DNA of 64,000 bases from Chryseobacterium arthrosphaerae (GTDB lineage: Bacteria; Bacteroidota; Bacteroidia; Flavobacteriales; Weeksellaceae), in contig NZ_MAYG01000001.1 of the NCBI RefSeq assembly GCF_001684965.1, positions 2,294,001 to 2,358,000 of the forward strand, in the 5' to 3' direction. Made by a program: the position numbers and the translations under genes. The notes under the pieces were generated by a model, which was given only the letters and a program-made list of their open reading frames with translations, was not told the origin of the DNA and made no database searches. This document shows, piece after piece, positions 61,549 to 64,000 of this stretch; positions within the stretch are counted from its first letter, which is position 1; each line of letters begins with the position of its first letter.

Positions 61549-62055
61549 TCATATCCTGTTTAAACTGAAGATAACATTTTCAGGGTTGTTATTATCTTTC
61601 ATACCTTCTTCTGAAATAAAACGATGTTTCAACAGCAATGACTGTGATGCTTCATTGAATTGGTGGGTATAAGCCAGAATCTTTTGTAAGTTGAGCTCAT
61701 CAAAACCATATTGTAAAACCCTATTCAAAGCTTCGCTCATGATCCTTTTTTTATGATAGTCCGGCAGGAGTTCATACCCCACTTCAGCTGTTTTTCTGTC
61801 ATCTGAGAAATTCCATATACAAATTGTTCCTACAAGATTTCTTTGATCTTTAAAGGAAATTCCCCAAAACAGCATATCACCGTTCCGTATTTTATTTTTG
61901 ATATGAAGAATAAACTCCAGTGCTTCGTAATTATTTTGGGGCGAGTTTCTTTTTACATATTGATTGATATAAGGATTACTCCTGATCTTCAGTATATCTT
62001 CAGTATAACTTTCATCAACTTCTTTCAGGATCAGCCGTTCTGTTTCAAGTTTCAT
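61549..62055 (-). CDS. GNAT-family N-acetyltransferase (RimJ/RimL-like)
   Basis: This 168-residue acetyltransferase begins with the ribosomal-protein acetyltransferase-type LETERLILKEVDESYTEDIL and has GTICIWNFSDDRKTAEVGYE, LLPDYHKKRIMSEALNRVLQ (acetyl-CoA pyrophosphate loop region, in the less common form Q/H-K-K-R-I-M-S) and YGFDELNLQKILAYTHQFN, with the terminal SLLLKHRFISEEGM. The acceptor is not known. Monocistronic. Confidence 0.85.
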   Translation of the reverse strand: MKLETERLILKEVDESYTEDILKIRSNPYINQYVKRNSPQNNYEALEFILHIKNKIRNGDMLFWGISFKDQRNLVGTICIWNFSDDRKTAEVGYELLPDYHKKRIMSEALNRVLQYGFDELNLQKILAYTHQFNEASQSLLLKHRFISEEGMKDNNNPENVIFSLNRI

Positions 62056-62091
62056 GTAAAGGATTTATTATTCGGAATCATGAATTTCATC

Positions 62092-62403
62092 TTATACAAA
62101 AAGGTACAATCTGGTTCTTGAAGACCGGGTTTCTTCATAGTCAAAGTATTCATATCCACCACTGCTGTTTTTCCTTACAATCTCTTTTTTAGGAGTAGTG
62201 TCATTTTGCTGGCTGAGATTAATGATTCTTTTTACCTCATCATCCCGAAAGTTTCTCAGTCCATAATTTTTGGTCTGAGTTTTTTTCGTCTTTTTAAAAC
62301 CTGTTTTCTTTTGAACTTTATTCACTCTTCCATGCTCATCTTTTTTGATCTGAGCCTGGGCTCCTGCTGAAAGAAAAAGCAGGGTAAACAGTAATAGTCT
62401 CAT
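62092..62403 (-). CDS. small secreted hypothetical protein
   Basis: This 103-residue protein has a signal peptide ending AGAQAQ (MRLLLFTLLFLSAGAQA). The mature part is highly basic and polar (KKDEHGRVNKVQKKTGFKKT), with LRNFRDDEVKRIINLSQQND and a C-terminal EYFDYEETRSSRTRL segment. No family is recognised. It follows the GNAT gene direction but starts 37 nt upstream of it, so they could share a transcript. Confidence 0.6.
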   Translation of the reverse strand: MRLLLFTLLFLSAGAQAQIKKDEHGRVNKVQKKTGFKKTKKTQTKNYGLRNFRDDEVKRIINLSQQNDTTPKKEIVRKNSSGGYEYFDYEETRSSRTRLYLFV

Positions 62404-62556
62404 GGATCTTTTTTAGTTATTGCAATATAAGGCTTATTTTGCTATGATAGTGCCGGGTGTAGAGTTTGACTGTAAAAAATAACAGAATAGAGACATAATT
62501 CTTCATTAATCTATTTTGTAAATCGCTCAAATATACGTAATCATCAAAATTCTCAC

Positions 62557-62564
62557 TAAATTTG
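62557..62564 (+). promoter_or_regulatory. -7 box of mutS2, leaderless arrangement
   Basis: TAAATTTG matches TAnnTTTG and is separated by only CACT from the GTG start at 62569, so the predicted transcript begins at the start codon. No good -33 TTG is visible. Confidence 0.6.
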
Positions 62565-62568
62565 CACT

Positions 62569-64000
62569 GTGTATATAGATAAAGAAGATTTAGACGAATT
62601 AGAGTTTCCGCAATTGCTCGCGGAAATCTCCCCATTTGCGTATTCTCCGAAAACAAGAGAAAAAATTCTTCAACTTCGTCCGATGGAAATTGACGAGGCG
62701 GAACTTTCACTGAAAAAAACCTCAGAATATCTGTCGAGTTTTGAAAGTTCAAATGCGATTCCGTTTGATGAATATGAAGATATTGAAAGTGAGCTGAAAC
62801 TGATGCTGATTGAAAATTACCGTCTTGAAAACAGTGCTTTCATCAAAATCAAAACCATCACGGAACAGATCGGAAAACTGCAGAAGTTCTTTCCTACCAT
62901 GCCGGAAACTTTTCCTACTCTTATGGAAGAAGCTTCAGTATTGGAATTCAGAAAAGAGATTATTGAGAAGGTAGATAAGGTTTTCAACCGCTTTGGTGAA
63001 GTAAAAAGTGAGGCTTCCCCAACTTTAAAAGGCATCAGAACTGAAATCCAGCATGCTAAAAAAGCAATTCAGGAAAATTTCAACAGGGCCCTTACCACGT
63101 ATGGGCAGAGCGACTTTCTGGATGATATACGGGAAACGATTATTGATGACCAAAGGGTGTTGGCGGTAAAATCAGGATTCAAGAAAAGAGTTCCCGGAAG
63201 AACGCTTGGAATTTCCAAAACCGGTTCTATCACCTATATTCAACCGGACAGTGTGGTAAAACATTACTTTAAGCTCCGGGAGAATGAAGAGGAAGAGAAA
63301 AAGGAAATCGATAAAGTTCTGAGAAAACTTACTGCTGAACTGGCAGAGTTCCAGCCTCAGCTCTGGAGATATCAGGTGTATATTTTTGATCTTGATCTGG
63401 TAAGGGCTAAAGCTAAGTTTGCCGATCTGATCAATGGAGTTCTTCCAAAGATCAACCGCCATAAAACATTAAGATTAAAGGATGCCTTCCATCCGCTGTT
63501 ATGGCTGAGAAACAAAGTGGAGAATAAAACAATCCACCCACAAACACTTACTTTAACGGAGCATAACAGGATTATCTGTATTTCCGGACCGAATGCGGGA
63601 GGAAAATCAATTACCCTGAAGACCGTTGGATTACTACAGCTGATGATTCAGAGTGGTATCCTGGTTCCTGTTCATCCGAAGTCCGAGATGTTCTTTTTCG
63701 AGAAGATCATGACCGATATCGGTGATAATCAATCCATCGAAAACCATTTGTCAACCTATTCATCAAGATTGAAGAAAATGTCCGGGATCATTCGTGAGGC
63801 AGATTCAGACACCCTTCTGCTGATTGATGAATTTGGAACCGGTTCCGATCCGGAATTGGGCGGGGCTTTGGCAGAAAGCTTCATGGAGTTTTTCTATGAT
63901 AAAAAGAGTTTTGCCATTATCACCACGCACTACACCAATATAAAACTGGTAATAGAACAGCTTCCCAATGCTCAGAATGCAGCAATGCTTTTCAATGAAG
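62569..64000 (+). CDS. mutS2: endonuclease MutS2, 5' part (cut by window edge)
   Basis: The frame runs from GTG 62569 to the end of the window (477 codons) without a stop. It begins V-Y-I-D-K-E-D-L-D-E-L-E-F, has the long helical lever region and then the ABC ATPase domain with Walker A in CISGPNAGGKSITLKTVGLL and Walker B in TLLLIDEFGTGSDPELGGAL, then FAIITTHYTNIK. MutS2 lacks the mismatch-recognition domain of MutS and has a C-terminal Smr nuclease, which lies outside the window. It acts on recombination intermediates or in ribosome-collision rescue in other bacteria. The GTG start is supported by the adjacent -7 box. Confidence 0.93.
   Translation, partial: MYIDKEDLDELEFPQLLAEISPFAYSPKTREKILQLRPMEIDEAELSLKKTSEYLSSFESSNAIPFDEYEDIESELKLMLIENYRLENSAFIKIKTITEQIGKLQKFFPTMPETFPTLMEEASVLEFRKEIIEKVDKVFNRFGEVKSEASPTLKGIRTEIQHAKKAIQENFNRALTTYGQSDFLDDIRETIIDDQRVLAVKSGFKKRVPGRTLGISKTGSITYIQPDSVVKHYFKLRENEEEEKKEIDKVLRKLTAELAEFQPQLWRYQVYIFDLDLVRAKAKFADLINGVLPKINRHKTLRLKDAFHPLLWLRNKVENKTIHPQTLTLTEHNRIICISGPNAGGKSITLKTVGLLQLMIQSGILVPVHPKSEMFFFEKIMTDIGDNQSIENHLSTYSSRLKKMSGIIREADSDTLLLIDEFGTGSDPELGGALAESFMEFFYDKKSFAIITTHYTNIKLVIEQLPNAQNAAMLFNE

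Noticed and set aside
1..64000. rRNA, tRNA, insertion sequence or prophage
   Set aside because: No cloverleaf with a TTCGA loop, no rRNA-like stretch, and no transposase, integrase or phage structural protein could be recognised in any frame.

Overview
This window looks like chromosome of a Flavobacteriia member, most probably Chryseobacterium or a close relative (Weeksellaceae). The evidence is AT-rich DNA, a gldJ-porU-porV type IX secretion/gliding locus, the Bacteroidota -7 promoter box TAnnTTTG in front of many genes, Gln-ending signal peptides and Cys lipoboxes, a lipid-anchored-looking subclass B1 metallo-beta-lactamase, and microviridin-type graspetide genes resembling those known from Chryseobacterium. 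Genus assignment is inference; no rRNA, tRNA or taxonomic marker search was possible.

Layout. 1-2.5 kb: the tail of an alpha/beta hydrolase, a small secreted protein, a DoxD/DoxA-type membrane protein and an unknown protein. 3.2-8.1 kb: a complete TetR-TolC-HlyD-MFS (EmrAB type) efflux operon with a promoter/operator palindrome. 8.4-14 kb: an unknown cytoplasmic protein, a small Lys/Cys-rich secreted peptide, DNA polymerase III delta', an outer-membrane protein, LptC and AnmK. 14.2-16.4 kb: an AraC regulator, a secreted beta-helix protein and a tiny lipoprotein. 16.6-19.7 kb: SRPBCC, Nudix and MurF. 19.8-26.7 kb: gldJ divergent from porU-porV (T9SS lipoprotein, sortase and shuttle protein). 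27-36 kb: metallo-beta-lactamase, FUSC transporter, phosphopantetheinyl transferase, Hsp20 with a sigma-54-like promoter, Kef-type antiporter, AhcY, a lipoprotein and YiaA. 36.3-44.7 kb: purE and purK on the minus strand, separated by a plus-strand block (EamA transporter, lipoprotein, CPA2 antiporter, two tandem SH3 paralogues, membrane-anchored protein). 44.8-52.9 kb: TauE/DUF1634, VOC, an NTF2-like operon, an EEP-family hydrolase, mevalonate diphosphate decarboxylase, acyl-CoA synthetase and NAD-epimerase. 56.6-64 kb: a hydrolase, PdxJ, a YbdG-like channel, DUF456, a lipoprotein, Ung, a GNAT acetyltransferase, a secreted protein and the 5' part of mutS2.

The most distinctive system is at 53.1-56.5 kb. 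Two paralogous graspetide precursors share an almost identical leader with the microviridin PFFA-x-FLE helix and each ends in a T-x-K-Y-P-S-D core. They are followed by a hairpin with a U tract, then an MdnB/MvdC-like and an MdnC/MvdD-like ATP-grasp ligase. Directly downstream lie two long palindromes and a tandem array of about 200-bp repeats. The chemistry class is known; these core variants (all-Asp acceptors, Gly in the usual Trp position, long linkers with recurrent V-T/S-S/T...D motifs, double-Gly leader end, no linked protease or transporter) are what make it worth following up.

The intergenic DNA is also informative. At least four purine-rich inverted-repeat elements (GGAAGCTGGAAG type), a paired GGCTAAAGCC hairpin and another dispersed-looking element sit between genes. 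Several genes have a -7 box ending only 4-5 nt before the start codon, which predicts leaderless mRNAs.
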